A DNA stretch of 64,000 nucleotides, taken from the NCBI GenBank assembly GCA_018609755.1, contig JAHENZ010000049.1, positions 24,771 to 88,770 on the forward strand, given 5' to 3'. The notes beneath the pieces were generated by a model that did not search any database, was not told the DNA's origin, and saw only the letters and a list, made by a program, of their open reading frames with translations. Both the position numbers and the translations under genes were made by a program. Shown piece after piece: positions 44,168 to 53,039 of the stretch. Numbering within the stretch: position 1 is the first letter of the stretch; every line of letters starts with the position of its first letter. Source of the stretch: Salinivenus sp. (lineage in GTDB: Bacteria; Bacteroidota; Rhodothermia; Rhodothermales; Salinibacteraceae).

Positions 44168-44773
44168 ATGGCTGATTCCTCCTTTGCCCCCCGCACGGCC
44201 ACCGTTGAGCGCACCACCGCCGAAACGGACGTAGCTGTAGATCTCACCCTGGACGGCGACGGCTCATACGACATCGACACCGGCGTCGACTTCTTCGATC
44301 ACATGCTCGACCTCTTTGCCAAGCACGGCGGGCTCGACCTCACCGTGCGCTGCAACGGAGATTTGCACGTGGACGACCACCACACGGTGGAGGACGTGGC
44401 CATTTCGCTGGGGCAGGCGCTCAAGCAGGCTGTAGGCGATAAGGCCCATATCGCCCGCTACGGGCACGCCTACGTGCCGATGGACGATGCGCTCGCCCGA
44501 GCCGTCATCGACCTCTCCGGCCGGGCGTACCATCGGCTCGACGCGTCGTTTGAGCGAGAGACCGTCGGAGACCTCTCGACAGAAATGGTGTCGCACGTGT
44601 GGCAATCCTTCGCACATCACGCTGCCTGCAACCTGCACCAGACGGTCCTCCACGGCCACAACGCCCACCACAAGATCGAGGCGCTCTTCAAGGCCACCGC
44701 CCAGGCCCTGCAGGCCGCCCTCTACCGTAGCCCCGACCACGCCGAGGTGGCCTCCACCAAAGGAACGCTCTAG
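44168..44773 (+). CDS. hisB: Imidazoleglycerol-phosphate dehydratase
   Basis: A 201-residue monofunctional IGPD (usual about 195-200), without the histidinol-phosphatase domain of enterobacterial HisB. The manganese-binding His clusters are present: DFFDHMLDLFAKHGG, DDHHTVEDVAISLGQAL, and the second-half counterparts SFAHHAACNLHQTVLHGHNAHHKIEALFK. It performs the sixth step of histidine synthesis. First gene of the cluster hisB-proC-hisH-hisA-hisF. No His-rich leader peptide is seen upstream. Confidence 0.95.
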   Translation: MADSSFAPRTATVERTTAETDVAVDLTLDGDGSYDIDTGVDFFDHMLDLFAKHGGLDLTVRCNGDLHVDDHHTVEDVAISLGQALKQAVGDKAHIARYGHAYVPMDDALARAVIDLSGRAYHRLDASFERETVGDLSTEMVSHVWQSFAHHAACNLHQTVLHGHNAHHKIEALFKATAQALQAALYRSPDHAEVASTKGTL

Positions 44774-44777
44774 GGAG

Positions 44778-44892
44778 TGGCGAATAGCGAATGCAGAATG
44801 ACGAATGGGAGCACCGGACGGGTTTCCCCTGTCGCACCTCCCGCCGAACGGAGAACGCTCAACACTCATGAACGCATAACGCCCAACATTCT
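44778..44892. repeat. Degenerate GAATnnCGAAT-type repeat, hisB-proC spacer
   Basis: The spacer contains GCGAATAGCGAATGCAGAAT and further words GAACGCTCAACACTCATGAACGC-like in two arrays. It belongs to the same loose family as 45712-45807 and 47309-47377. Confidence 0.5.
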
Positions 44893-45711
44893 ATGCTGTC
44901 CGACGAAACGGTTGCTGTCATCGGTGCCGGAAACATTGGCCACGCCCTCATTGGGGGCATGATCGAAAGCAACCTCATCGCCCCCGACCACGTCATCGCC
45001 ACGCGTCGCACCCAATCGGCCCTCGACGAGATGGCGGAGGAGTTTCCCGGCCTGCGCACGACGACCGACAATGTGGAGGCGGTGAAGGAGGCGACCGTCG
45101 TCATTCTCACCATCAAGCCCCAGAGCCGGGCCGAGGTCGTCACCAACATTCGCGATCACATTGAACGCGACGTGCTGGTGATGAGCGTCCTCGCCGGGAT
45201 CACCACCGAGCGGCTGCAACTCGGCTTCGGGCAGGATCAGCCCGTGATTCGTGCCATGCCGAACACGCCGGCCCTCGTCGATGCAGGTGCTACCGCTATC
45301 ACCGCGGGTACCTACGCGTCCGACGAGCACGTCGAAATGGCTCGCGAAATCTTCGAGGCCGTGGGCCAGGTCGTGACGGTCCCAGAAGAACACATGGACG
45401 CCGTCACGGGTCTATCCGGGAGCGGCCCCGCCTACGTCTATATGTTCATTGAAGCGCTGACGGATGCGGGGGTGAAGCAGGGACTGTCCCGGAAAGAAGC
45501 CGCCAAACTCTCAGCACAGACGGTGTACGGCGCAGCCAAGCTCGCCCTCGAAACGGGAAAGCACCCGGCCATTCTCCGTGACGAAGTGACGACCCCGGGC
45601 GGAACCGCCATTGCCGCCGTCTCGTCGCTGGAAGAGCACGGCCTGCGCACGATGCTCATCAACGCCGTGGGCACGGCCACCCAACGCTCAAAGGAGTTGA
45701 ATGAAGAATGA
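44893..45711 (+). CDS. proC: Pyrroline-5-carboxylate reductase
   Basis: A 272-residue enzyme (E. coli ProC 269). The N-terminal Rossmann motif is VAVIGAGNIGHALIGGMIES (7-26), with ATRR at the NADP phosphate position. IKPQ, PVIRAMPNTPALVDAGATAI and the signature region AVTGLSGSGPAYVYMFIEAL through DEVTTPGGTAIAAVSSLEE are all present. It reduces pyrroline-5-carboxylate to proline with NADPH. Its position inside the his cluster is unusual and may mean shared transcription of amino-acid genes. Proline is also a compatible solute. Confidence 0.95.
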   Translation: MLSDETVAVIGAGNIGHALIGGMIESNLIAPDHVIATRRTQSALDEMAEEFPGLRTTTDNVEAVKEATVVILTIKPQSRAEVVTNIRDHIERDVLVMSVLAGITTERLQLGFGQDQPVIRAMPNTPALVDAGATAITAGTYASDEHVEMAREIFEAVGQVVTVPEEHMDAVTGLSGSGPAYVYMFIEALTDAGVKQGLSRKEAAKLSAQTVYGAAKLALETGKHPAILRDEVTTPGGTAIAAVSSLEEHGLRTMLINAVGTATQRSKELNEE

Positions 45712-45807
45712 GGGCAATAGCGAATTGCGAGTGCCGAGTTTCGAATTGGGAATTCGCGCACTGACCGTTGTCAACTCGCCATTCGAAACTCGAAATTCGA
45801 CACTGTT
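45712..45807. repeat. Degenerate GAATTGCGAGT-type repeat, proC-hisH spacer
   Basis: Holds repeats such as GCAATAGCGAATTGCGAGTG and AATTGGGAATTCGC, then CATTCGAAACTCGAAATTCG on the other side. The two halves are partly complementary (CGAATTGG..., CGAAATTCG), so the spacer may fold. Confidence 0.55.
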
Positions 45808-46455
45808 ATGCTCACCATCATCGACTACGGCATCGGAAACCTCCGCTCCATCGAAAAGGCCTGTCAGCGGGTGGGGGCGGACGTGCTCCGAACCGACGAT
45901 CCGCAGGCCATTCGAGAGGCGGAGCGACTGGTGCTGCCGGGCGTGGGGGCCTTCGCTGCGTGCATGCATGAGGTGCGCGACCGGGACCTGGAAGGGCCAA
46001 TCCTGGACGCCATTGCGGCCGGGACCCCCTTCCTGGGCGTGTGCGTAGGCATGCAGATGCTCTTCGACGCCGGCCACGAAAAGGGGGTCCACGAAGGCCT
46101 CGGGGTGTTGCCGGGTACCGTGGAGCACTTTCATGACGCCGACGGCGGGACGGCCGAGGATCTGGTCGTGCCTCACATGGGGTGGAACGCCATCGAGCCG
46201 ACTCGCCCCCATCCGCTCCTGTCTGGGCTCGACGATCCAGCGTACGTCTACTTCGTGCACTCCTACCACCCCGTGGCGGAAAACGCGGACGACGTGCTCG
46301 CAACGGCCCACTACGGACACGACTTCCCGGCCGTCGTCCAGCGTGAGAACGTCCACGGCGTCCAGTTCCACCCGGAGAAGTCGCAGTCCGTCGGCCTCCG
46401 TCTGCTGGAAAACTTTGCCACCCTCCCCCGCCCGAAAATAGCAGCCTCCAACTGA
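45808..46455 (+). CDS. hisH: Imidazole glycerol phosphate synthase, glutaminase subunit
   Basis: A 215-residue class I glutamine amidotransferase (usual 196-215). The nucleophile Cys is in GVCVGMQMLF (about residue 76), the catalytic His and Glu in VQFHPEKSQS (about 191-193). It frees ammonia from glutamine for HisF. The start ML(T)IIDYGIGNLRSIEKAC is typical. Located next to hisA and hisF, its partners. Confidence 0.95.
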   Translation: MLTIIDYGIGNLRSIEKACQRVGADVLRTDDPQAIREAERLVLPGVGAFAACMHEVRDRDLEGPILDAIAAGTPFLGVCVGMQMLFDAGHEKGVHEGLGVLPGTVEHFHDADGGTAEDLVVPHMGWNAIEPTRPHPLLSGLDDPAYVYFVHSYHPVAENADDVLATAHYGHDFPAVVQRENVHGVQFHPEKSQSVGLRLLENFATLPRPKIAASN

Positions 46456-46522
46456 CCCCGGAAACCGCGACACCAGAACGGAAGAGCTTGCCCTCTTTGC
46501 CCAAACGCCCGCACTCAACGAC

Positions 46523-47308
46523 ATGGCTCTCGTCATCCCCGCCATCGATCTCCGCGACGGCCGCTGCGTGCAGCTTCACCAAGGCGATTACGAGGAAGAG
46601 ACCGTCTACTTCGAGGACCCGGTGAAGATGGCCAAGCTGTGGCGCGTGCAGAACGCCCGCACCCTCCACATTGTGGACTTGGATGCAGCCCGAGGCGACG
46701 AGAACAACAACCGGCCCGTCATCCGCGAGATGTGCGACGCGCTCGACATTCCGATCCAGCTGGGCGGCGGCATCCGGACGCTGGAGCAGATCGAGGAGGC
46801 ACTGGAGATGGGCGTCTACCGCGTGATTCTGGGCACGGCGGCCGTCCGCAACCCCGATCTCGTGGAAGAGGCGATTGAGAAGTTCTCGTCCAGCCGCATC
46901 GTGGTGGGCATCGATGCGCGAGACGGCGAGGTGCGCGTGCAGGGCTGGACGGAAGGCTCGGGCCTCGACGCCGTCGAGTTCGCTATGGACATGGAGGAGC
47001 GGGGCGTCCGACGCATCGTCTACACCGACATCAGTCGGGACGGGACGATGAGCGGGCCGAACGTGGAGGCCTACCGCACGATGGGCAGCCACCTGTCGAA
47101 GGCCAAAATCACAGCCTCGGGGGGGGTCGGTGGGTACGACGACCTCCTCTCCATCCAGACCCTCCAGTCCTACGGCGTCGACTCGGTAATTGTGGGCACG
47201 GCGCTCTACGAAAATCGCTTTCCCTGCCAGCAGTTCTGGGCCTGGCACGACAAGGACGACGTGGACCTCGACACCTTCTCCACCGCCGAACTCCGCCAAC
47301 AGTCTTGA
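46523..47308 (+). CDS. hisA: ProFAR isomerase
   Basis: A 261-residue TIM-barrel isomerase (usual 240-250). It has the catalytic start VIPAIDLRDGRCVQL (D9), phosphate-binding QLGGGIRTLEQIEE and TASGGVGGYDD, and the second catalytic Asp in YTDISRDGTMSGPN. It opens the ribose of ProFAR to PRFAR, the HisF substrate. Slight C-terminal extension. Confidence 0.95.
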   Translation: MALVIPAIDLRDGRCVQLHQGDYEEETVYFEDPVKMAKLWRVQNARTLHIVDLDAARGDENNNRPVIREMCDALDIPIQLGGGIRTLEQIEEALEMGVYRVILGTAAVRNPDLVEEAIEKFSSSRIVVGIDARDGEVRVQGWTEGSGLDAVEFAMDMEERGVRRIVYTDISRDGTMSGPNVEAYRTMGSHLSKAKITASGGVGGYDDLLSIQTLQSYGVDSVIVGTALYENRFPCQQFWAWHDKDDVDLDTFSTAELRQQS

Positions 47309-47377
47309 CACGACTCGACCTACGAAGGCAGAGCCCCCTTCCATTCCGCATTCCCCACTCCGAATTCCTCATTCGCA
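47309..47377. repeat. Degenerate GAAT/ATTCC-type repeat, hisA-hisF spacer
   Basis: CCATTCCGCATTCCCCACTC followed by CGAATTCCTCATTCGCAATG: pentamer-like ATTCC/ATTCG words at regular distance just upstream of the hisF start. Confidence 0.5.
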
Positions 47378-48172
47378 ATGCTCGCCAATCGCATCATTCC
47401 CTGCCTGGACGTAGACGAAGGTCGTGTCGTCAAGGGCATCAACTTCGTCGACATTCGCGACGCGGGCGACCCGGTCGAGCAGGCCCGCACCTACGACGCC
47501 GCCGGTGCCGACGAGCTCGTCTTCCTCGACATCACGGCCACGCACGAAGGGCGCGACATCATGCACGACGTGGTGCGCCAGACGGCCGACGAGGTCTTCA
47601 TTCCACTCACGGTGGGCGGGGGGCTCCGCTCCGTCGAGGACATGCGCGCCATGCTCCACGCCGGGGCCGACAAGGTCGCGATCAATTCGGCTGCCGTCAA
47701 AGATCCCGAGCTCATCACGAGGGGAGCCGAGGCGTTTGGGAATCAGTGCATCGTCGTGGCCATCGACGCGAAGCGCGTCAACGACGACCCGCTGGAGTGG
47801 GAGGTCTTCGTTCACGGCGGCCGAAAGGCCACGGGCAAAGACGCTGTGGCGTGGGCGGAAGAGGCTGCTGAACGGGGCGCGGGCGAACTGCTCGTGACCT
47901 CTATGGACCGGGACGGGACGAAGGCCGGATACGACGTGGAGCTGTTGCAGGCGATTACCGAACGGGTGCGCATTCCAGTCATTGCCTCCGGCGGCGCCGG
48001 CACGCTCGATCACCTGCGCGACGGGCTGGAGACGGGAGGGGCCAGCGCCGTCCTCGCCGCCTCCATCTTTCACTTCGGCGAGTACACGGTCGGAGAAGCT
48101 AAGCAGTATCTGCGCGACGAGGGGCTCCCGGTCCGCCCGCCGTCGAATGATTGGAAAGAACGCTATGCCTGA
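47378..48172 (+). CDS. hisF: Imidazole glycerol phosphate synthase, cyclase subunit
   Basis: A 264-residue TIM barrel (usual 250-258). Catalytic aspartates are in [15 protein letters not shown] (D11) and [12 protein letters not shown] (D130 region), with phosphate sites [12 protein letters not shown] and [16 protein letters not shown]. It makes imidazole glycerol phosphate and AICAR from PRFAR and the ammonia supplied by HisH. The last codons overlap the ATG of the following small membrane gene. Confidence 0.96.
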   Translation: MLANRIIPCLDVDEGRVVKGINFVDIRDAGDPVEQARTYDAAGADELVFLDITATHEGRDIMHDVVRQTADEVFIPLTVGGGLRSVEDMRAMLHAGADKVAINSAAVKDPELITRGAEAFGNQCIVVAIDAKRVNDDPLEWEVFVHGGRKATGKDAVAWAEEAAERGAGELLVTSMDRDGTKAGYDVELLQAITERVRIPVIASGGAGTLDHLRDGLETGGASAVLAASIFHFGEYTVGEAKQYLRDEGLPVRPPSNDWKERYA

Positions 48173-48479
48173 CCCCAATCCTCCCCCCACATCCCCGGCG
48201 CGTCTCCTGAAAGGAGCGGCGGTGCTCTTCGCCATTTTGGGCGTTTCGTTCCTGGTCTGGGTCGTCGACACGTGGCTGGACCACCCGGAGACCCGTGCCT
48301 CGCAGTTTGGGTTTGAGGCCCCGCTCTGGCCCGCCCTGGGCGGCTTCGTGCTGCTGGCCATCGTGGCCGTTGGCACGCTCTTCTGGCGAGCGGCCAAGCG
48401 GGTAGAAACCGGCGAGGACCTGTTCGGCCAGCGGCACCGTCGTCGCGCATCCGACTGGGAGGAGAATGGCGAAGCGTGA
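48165..48479 (+). CDS. Small two-helix membrane protein of unknown function
   Basis: A 104-residue protein whose ATG overlaps the hisF stop by 8 bases, a sign of translational coupling. Two hydrophobic helices lie at about 14-35 ([20 protein letters not shown]) and 52-73 ([20 protein letters not shown]), followed by a charged cytoplasmic tail with [15 protein letters not shown]. Not a his enzyme and not recognised. The frame extends far upstream within hisF; only the part from 48165 is plausible. Confidence 0.65.
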   Translation: MPDPNPPPTSPARLLKGAAVLFAILGVSFLVWVVDTWLDHPETRASQFGFEAPLWPALGGFVLLAIVAVGTLFWRAAKRVETGEDLFGQRHRRRASDWEENGEA

Positions 48480-48491
48480 GACCGAGAGGCC

Positions 48492-48974
48492 TCAAGTTCC
48501 CTCTCTGGTCTCGTTCTGAAGCCGTTCGAAGAGGGACGTAAGAATGGACTTCGTCTCCTCGTAGATGCTCTCCTCTTCGCTCGCCCGGGGCCCGGCCACG
48601 TTGAGGAGGCGAACGTCATGATCTTCGCCCCACGCCCGAATCATCTCCACGGGCACCGGATCGGTGGTGCGGACGTGAAGAACCGCCCGGTCCTGTCGCT
48701 GGGCTTCTTTCAACGTGAGCGCCGTCCCCCCCTCCAGACTGCCCCTCGTGATGATGAGTGTGCCGTCGCTGTCGCGCACGTTCCACGCCGTGCGCTGCTC
48801 GTACGCCGTGGAGGGCGTTTCCGTCAATGGATAGCGCTCCGGAATGGGGCCGTCCTCGGCGCGCCGACCCTGGGGGCACCACCCGCCCACCGGAATCCCA
48901 AAGTCGAGTGCGGCGTCCAACGCCGCCCGATCCACGCCGGTCTGCCCGCCTGAAATCACTTTCCGTAGTCGCAT
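48492..48974 (-). CDS. Putative molybdenum carrier family protein
   Basis: A 160-residue protein. It begins MRLRKVISGGQTGVDRAALD and continues with FGIPVGGWCPQGRRAEDGPI, NVRDSDGTLIITRG and GGTALTLKEA, the pattern of the 'putative molybdenum carrier' family (MoCo_carrier, a Rossmann-like fold related to LOG/YpsA-type proteins). The GGQTG loop probably binds a nucleotide or phosphate. The family name comes from one plant/algal relative; the bacterial function is not known. Upstream extension to 49142 overlaps the divergent thpR and is rejected. Confidence 0.8.
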   Translation of the reverse strand: MRLRKVISGGQTGVDRAALDAALDFGIPVGGWCPQGRRAEDGPIPERYPLTETPSTAYEQRTAWNVRDSDGTLIITRGSLEGGTALTLKEAQRQDRAVLHVRTTDPVPVEMIRAWGEDHDVRLLNVAGPRASEEESIYEETKSILTSLFERLQNETREGT

Positions 48975-49104
48975 GCTCGAGGGGGTTAAGGAATGACCAA
49001 TGACTCCACCTGCCCTGAGTGTGTGAACCCGAAAGATCGAACCTTCACCTTCAGTCTCGGTTTCGGTTCCGCTGAACATTTTACGAACACTGCCGCCCTG
49101 TTCA

Positions 49105-49653
49105 ATGCGTCTCTTCACGGCCCTCGACCTGCCCGATGACATCCGCGCTCAGTACGCAGACCTCCAGGCCCCGGCGGCGCTCGATGCCCAGTGGACCGAC
49201 CCCCAGCAATTTCACGTCACGCTCCGGTTTATTGGCGATGTGGACACCGCCCAGGCAACCGACTACGAGGCGGCCCTCGCCTCGATCGAGGCCCCAACAG
49301 CCGAGTGCGTGCCGTACGGTCTCAGTGTGCTCCCGTCTCGCCGCAATCCCAGCGTCCTCATCGTCGGGCTGGAACGACGGGCACGCCTCCTGTCGGTCTA
49401 CCAGTCCGTGACGGACGCGCTGGAGGAACAGGGGCTGGAGCCTGAATCCCGCAAGTATCGCCCCCACGTGACACTTGCCCGACTCGACGATCTCTCTGCG
49501 GAAACGGTACACCGATTTCTCTCCGAACAGGAGCCGGAGGAGCTTCCGTCCTTCACGGCGGACGCAGTGCATCTCTACGAGAGCACGCTTACGCCAGAAG
49601 GCGCCATACATGAGCGACGGGCCTCCTTCTCGCTGAACACACCGGTGGATTGA
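49105..49653 (+). CDS. thpR: RNA 2',3'-cyclic phosphodiesterase (ThpR/LigT)
   Basis: A 182-residue 2H phosphoesterase (E. coli ThpR 176). The two catalytic HxT motifs are H37-V-T (FHVTLRFIGD) and H121-V-T (PHVTLARL). It starts MRLFTALDLPDDIR, typical for ThpR. It opens 2',3'-cyclic phosphate ends of RNA to 2'-phosphates. Divergent from the molybdenum-carrier gene. Confidence 0.92.
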   Translation: MRLFTALDLPDDIRAQYADLQAPAALDAQWTDPQQFHVTLRFIGDVDTAQATDYEAALASIEAPTAECVPYGLSVLPSRRNPSVLIVGLERRARLLSVYQSVTDALEEQGLEPESRKYRPHVTLARLDDLSAETVHRFLSEQEPEELPSFTADAVHLYESTLTPEGAIHERRASFSLNTPVD

Positions 49654-49748
49654 CGTCTAATTGTTCAAACTTTCGCTTTTTCCGCAGCATACTCCTGCGG
49701 CCTCATTCGTTCGTTCCAGTGTTCTTTTCAACCGCCCCTCTCCCTCTG

Positions 49749-50384
49749 ATGGCCCGGCTCGTCTCTTCCGTACTCGTTGTGCTGAGCATACTCGTCCCCC
49801 CAACCATGGCCCAGCCGACCTTGTCGGACGTTCAGCAGGCCTACCGCGGCCTTGAGGGCCTGCAGGCCTCCTTCACGCAGGCCATCAGCTCCGAATTTGC
49901 GGGAGACACGACGCGCGTGGAGGGATCGGTCCTGCTCTCCGGCAACCGGTACCGCGTACAAACGCCCGACCAGACCGTCGTGACCAACGACAGTACCACG
50001 TGGATCTACACCCCTGCCGATAGCCAGGTCGTCGTAAACGATTCGGACCAAGGAGCCTCCACTGTGACTCCGGAAACGTTCCTCACGGCGTCCGCAAACC
50101 AGTATTCGGTACAATCCTCATCGGCCGCAACCCGGCTTGGCACGTCCCACTGGAAACTCGAGATCACTGCGACCGATTCGTTGGCACGGTTCCGGAATGC
50201 AACACTCTGGGTGCGCCAGTCCGATCAACTCGTGACGCGGATGCAGGCGGAAGACCAAAACGGATCGACACTGGATCTTCGCCTCACGGACATATCCGTC
50301 AATCCCGACGCGCTCCGACAGAACGATCCCTTCACCTATTCCCCGCCCCCGAACGTCGAAGTGATTGACCTCCGCCGCCAGTAG
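49749..50384 (+). CDS. lolA: Outer-membrane lipoprotein carrier protein LolA
   Basis: A 211-residue periplasmic protein with a signal peptide at 1-21 (MARLVSSVLVVLSILVPPTM, then AQ). VQQAYRGLEGLQASFTQAIS, a series of strands with GNRYRVQTPDQTVVTNDSTTWIY, and VNPDALRQNDPFTYSPPPNVEVIDL are the LolA pattern, including the final PPGVEVID-like stretch. It carries lipoproteins from LolCDE to the outer membrane. The frame extends 33 codons upstream without a signal; the ATG at 49749 is used. Confidence 0.9.
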   Translation: MARLVSSVLVVLSILVPPTMAQPTLSDVQQAYRGLEGLQASFTQAISSEFAGDTTRVEGSVLLSGNRYRVQTPDQTVVTNDSTTWIYTPADSQVVVNDSDQGASTVTPETFLTASANQYSVQSSSAATRLGTSHWKLEITATDSLARFRNATLWVRQSDQLVTRMQAEDQNGSTLDLRLTDISVNPDALRQNDPFTYSPPPNVEVIDLRRQ

Positions 50385-50495
50385 CCCCACTCGGCCCGAA
50401 ACACATCCCCAGTCGAAAAGGAAATTGCATTTCGACCGGTGGGACGAACGTCTCTTGAGATCTTCGTTTTCCTTCTCTAACCGACGCTCACTGTC

Positions 50496-51602
50496 GTGAC
50501 GCTGTTCACTCGTCGCCGTCTTCTACAGGTTGGTAGCTTCGTCCTCGCCGGGGGCCTCCTCGCCTTGGCCCTTTACGGCGTCGATCTCGACGAGATGTGG
50601 GCGGCATTCCGGAAGGCGGACTGGCGGTGGCTCGTGCCGCTCGTCGTTCTCGTGCTGGGCAGCAATCTCTTCCGGGCGTGGCGGTGGCAAATCCTCATCG
50701 ATGCCCTCCCCACAACCCCCGACTTCGCGTCCCTTGATGGAAAGGACCCGACGACCTCGAATACCCTGGAGGCCTCATTCTCGTCCATCATGATCGGGTA
50801 CATGGTCAATTACGTGGCCCCCCGTATGGGCGAAGTGGCCCGTACGGCGAACCTGGCTGCCCGATCCGACTACCGGTTCAGCAGCCTCTTCGGGACGGTC
50901 GTGTCGGAGCGCATCTTCGACACGGCGGTGCTCGGCCTCGCGCTCCTAAGTGCCATCGGCCTCTTGTTTGACCGCCTATCCGTGCTTCGAGAGCAATTTT
51001 TGGGGCCGGCGTGGCAGACGCTCTCTTCCCTCCCCCTTGGATGGGTGGTCGGGGGCCTCGCCGGGACCCTCCTCCTTCTGAGCGGCACGGCCCTGTTTCT
51101 ACAGTACAGCCTGTCTCGGGACGAGTCGGTCCTTGCTCAATTCTGGGCGGATCGCGTGAAGCCAACCCTTCTGTCATTCAAGGAAGGCATGCGTACACTT
51201 CTCTCTTCCCCTCGTCGAGGGGCCATTCTCCTATCCACCGTCGGAATGTGGACCGGATACCTGCTGATGGCCTACATCCCGTTCCGCATGCTCGACCTCG
51301 CGGCCCCGCACGGCATCGGGCTCGTGGACGCCTGGTGTCTCATGGCCATCGGAGCCCTCGGACTGCTGGTTCCCACCCCCGGCGGCATTGGATCGTATCA
51401 TTACATCACGACCGAAGCGCTCGTCCACCTCTATGGCGTCCCGGAAGCATCGGCGTTCACGTACGCCGTACTCACGCACGCCGCCCAGTTTGTCTTCTAT
51501 ATCCTAACCGGCGGCATCGCCCTCCTCTATCAGGGCACGGGCTTCGACACCCTCTCGGTCAACCGCTCGGATTCGCCGTCCATGGAACCGTCGAAGACCT
51601 AA
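50496..51602 (+). CDS. Flippase-like / LPG-synthetase-TM domain membrane protein
   Basis: A 368-residue membrane protein with about eight hydrophobic segments and a GTG start. It has the UPF0104 / lysylphosphatidylglycerol synthetase TM region (AglD-like) pattern: LVPLVVLVLGSNLFRAWRW, YMVNYVAPRMGEVARTANLA near 106-125, TVVSERIFDTAVL, and the late motif LVPTPGGIGSYHY. The family includes flippase-like proteins of lipid and polysaccharide synthesis. Substrate unknown. It follows lolA by 111 bases, suggesting envelope function. Confidence 0.85.
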   Translation: MTLFTRRRLLQVGSFVLAGGLLALALYGVDLDEMWAAFRKADWRWLVPLVVLVLGSNLFRAWRWQILIDALPTTPDFASLDGKDPTTSNTLEASFSSIMIGYMVNYVAPRMGEVARTANLAARSDYRFSSLFGTVVSERIFDTAVLGLALLSAIGLLFDRLSVLREQFLGPAWQTLSSLPLGWVVGGLAGTLLLLSGTALFLQYSLSRDESVLAQFWADRVKPTLLSFKEGMRTLLSSPRRGAILLSTVGMWTGYLLMAYIPFRMLDLAAPHGIGLVDAWCLMAIGALGLLVPTPGGIGSYHYITTEALVHLYGVPEASAFTYAVLTHAAQFVFYILTGGIALLYQGTGFDTLSVNRSDSPSMEPSKT

Positions 51603-52087
51603 GAGTCCGTCTATGAAGATGACTCCACAGGGCTGGATCGTCCAGCGGGGGTTCTACGAACAGGAAGAAGCAATCTCATAGGGTACCTCCCTCAACTTCG
51701 TGATTTTTAGCAGTTCCCTATCGGGATAATCAGGGAGCGACCCCCACCGAACCGACTTCATAGACGCACTCTAACGACGGGGCTCGCCGACGAGCTCTTA
51801 CGAGGCCCGCCCGGCGCACGGGCACAAATTCTCCCGGTCCGTTACATTTTGCCGCTTCGTTTCCGGAAATGTACAGCCTCAATCCGGGACCTCGTGCAGC
51901 CGACTTCGTATTATCGTTCGCGGCGCAATTTTTGTACGTAGATGCGCCTACACGACCCGAGCGGGGATGAACCATCTTGTATTTCCTCGAGTTCTCCCTC
52001 ACGCTCGCGATCTGTGCTCTGGCACCGAAAGGTGACCGTCATTGGTACTCCACTCTCCACATTCCCTTTTACATCCAACAATCTATT
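51603..52087. other. Gene-free region upstream of the roadblock gene
   Basis: About 485 bases. Short frames on both strands lack motifs. An imperfect palindrome (CCCTATCGGG...CAGGG) lies near 51716-51738. The frame of the next gene continues to 51977 but the added residues look non-coding. Confidence 0.4.
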
Positions 52088-52510
52088 ATGGCTCAAAGCA
52101 GTCAAACAAGAAATCAAACGTCAAGCAACGATTCGACCGCCGACACTCTCGATGTGAAGGCGGCCATTGATGAACTCACGAAAATCGACGGGGCCATTGG
52201 GGCCGCTATCGTCGACTACGAGTCCGGAATGACCCTGGGCACAGGCGGTGGGCGCAATCTCGACATGGAATTGGCCGGGGCCGGCACCACTGAGGTCGTC
52301 CGTTCGAAGAAAAATATCATCCACGATCTGGGGATTGACGACGAGATCGAAGACATTCTGATCTCGCTGGAAGGCCAATACCATCTCCTCCGGATGTGTG
52401 AGAAACACGACGACATTTTCATGTACGTCGTGATCGATCGGAGCCAGGGCAACCTGGGACTGGCACGACGGAAGATCGACCAGATCGACAAGAAGCTCGA
52501 GCTCTCATAG
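52088..52510 (+). CDS. Roadblock/LC7-domain protein
   Basis: A 140-residue protein. A polar N-terminus rich in Ser, Thr and Asn (1-22) precedes a Roadblock/LC7 fold: VKAAIDELTKIDGAIGAAIV, DYESGMTLGTGG, then VRSKKNIIHDLG, ILISLEGQYHLLRMC and MYVVIDRSQGNLGLARRKI. Roadblock proteins such as MglB regulate small GTPases of the MglA type. No GTPase gene is adjacent, so it is an orphan here. The ATG at 52088 is favoured because the upstream extension contains no conserved sequence. A strong terminator follows. Confidence 0.78.
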   Translation: MAQSSQTRNQTSSNDSTADTLDVKAAIDELTKIDGAIGAAIVDYESGMTLGTGGGRNLDMELAGAGTTEVVRSKKNIIHDLGIDDEIEDILISLEGQYHLLRMCEKHDDIFMYVVIDRSQGNLGLARRKIDQIDKKLELS

Positions 52511-52581
52511 ATGGTGGTCTCTTCCAAAAACGTCCGACAGGACAGACGTTTTTTCAGACATCCTGAGTAGCGCAATCCTGG

Positions 52582-52616
52582 GACCGTCTGGATCCACCTC
52601 CGGACGGTCTTTTTTC
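52582..52616 (+). terminator. Rho-independent terminator after the roadblock gene
   Basis: GACCGTCTGG (52582-52591) pairs with CCGGACGGTC (52600-52609), one mismatch, 8-base loop, followed by TTTTTTCTT. Confidence 0.9.
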
Positions 52617-53039
52617 TTATTGCCCCCCTTGTGCGTGTTTGCTACCACCTGTAAATCGTGAGCGTACGCCCCGGCTGTCGCTCCTCGATTCAACTCTTGC
52701 GTAACGGCGTCAAATTGTTGGAACAGATGTCAGAGTCTTGATCTTGAATCGCTCCGCGAAATGGATGCCAACAGACCGGGTTGCCCACCAGTGATCTTGC
52801 ACAACGACTCTGGCGGTTTCAAGCGTCGATCACCCGGTGCCACAATCGTCAGCGTTTGCTGGCAGCGGTCGATCCCGAGCACATTCCGCGCAGGAGATAC
52901 AGACGGAAACAGCGTCACGATCTCTGCGATTTCTCGCGTTTCAGTTGTGCAAGCCCACTAGAATTTCCGTTTGGCAGCATCCGAGTGAGTGGACCTCGGG
53001 TGTCGCCGCCGTTTCTCTTTCTTGCCTTCCAGGCTTCCA
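52617..53039. other. Spacer upstream of the sensor kinase
   Basis: About 420 bases, including the second copy of the 174-bp mobile element (52788-52961). The frame of the kinase starts at 53040, 79 bases after the element. No other gene is supported. Confidence 0.5.
52788..52961. mobile_element. 174-bp MITE-like element, family 1, copy B (inverted)
   Basis: Ends CCAGTGATCTTGCACAAC (52788-52805) and the complement of CTAGTGGGCTTGCACAAC (52944-52961). Same length as the copy at 20510-20683 and in opposite orientation, about 90% identical by eye. The flanking outer tetramers (CCAG and CTAG) no longer match, so it may be an older insertion. Confidence 0.75.

Noticed and set aside
45818..48619. 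Minus-strand frames of 508 and 416 codons across hisH, hisA and hisF
   Set aside because: They mirror well-conserved his genes, are rich in Arg and His and end in low-complexity sequence.
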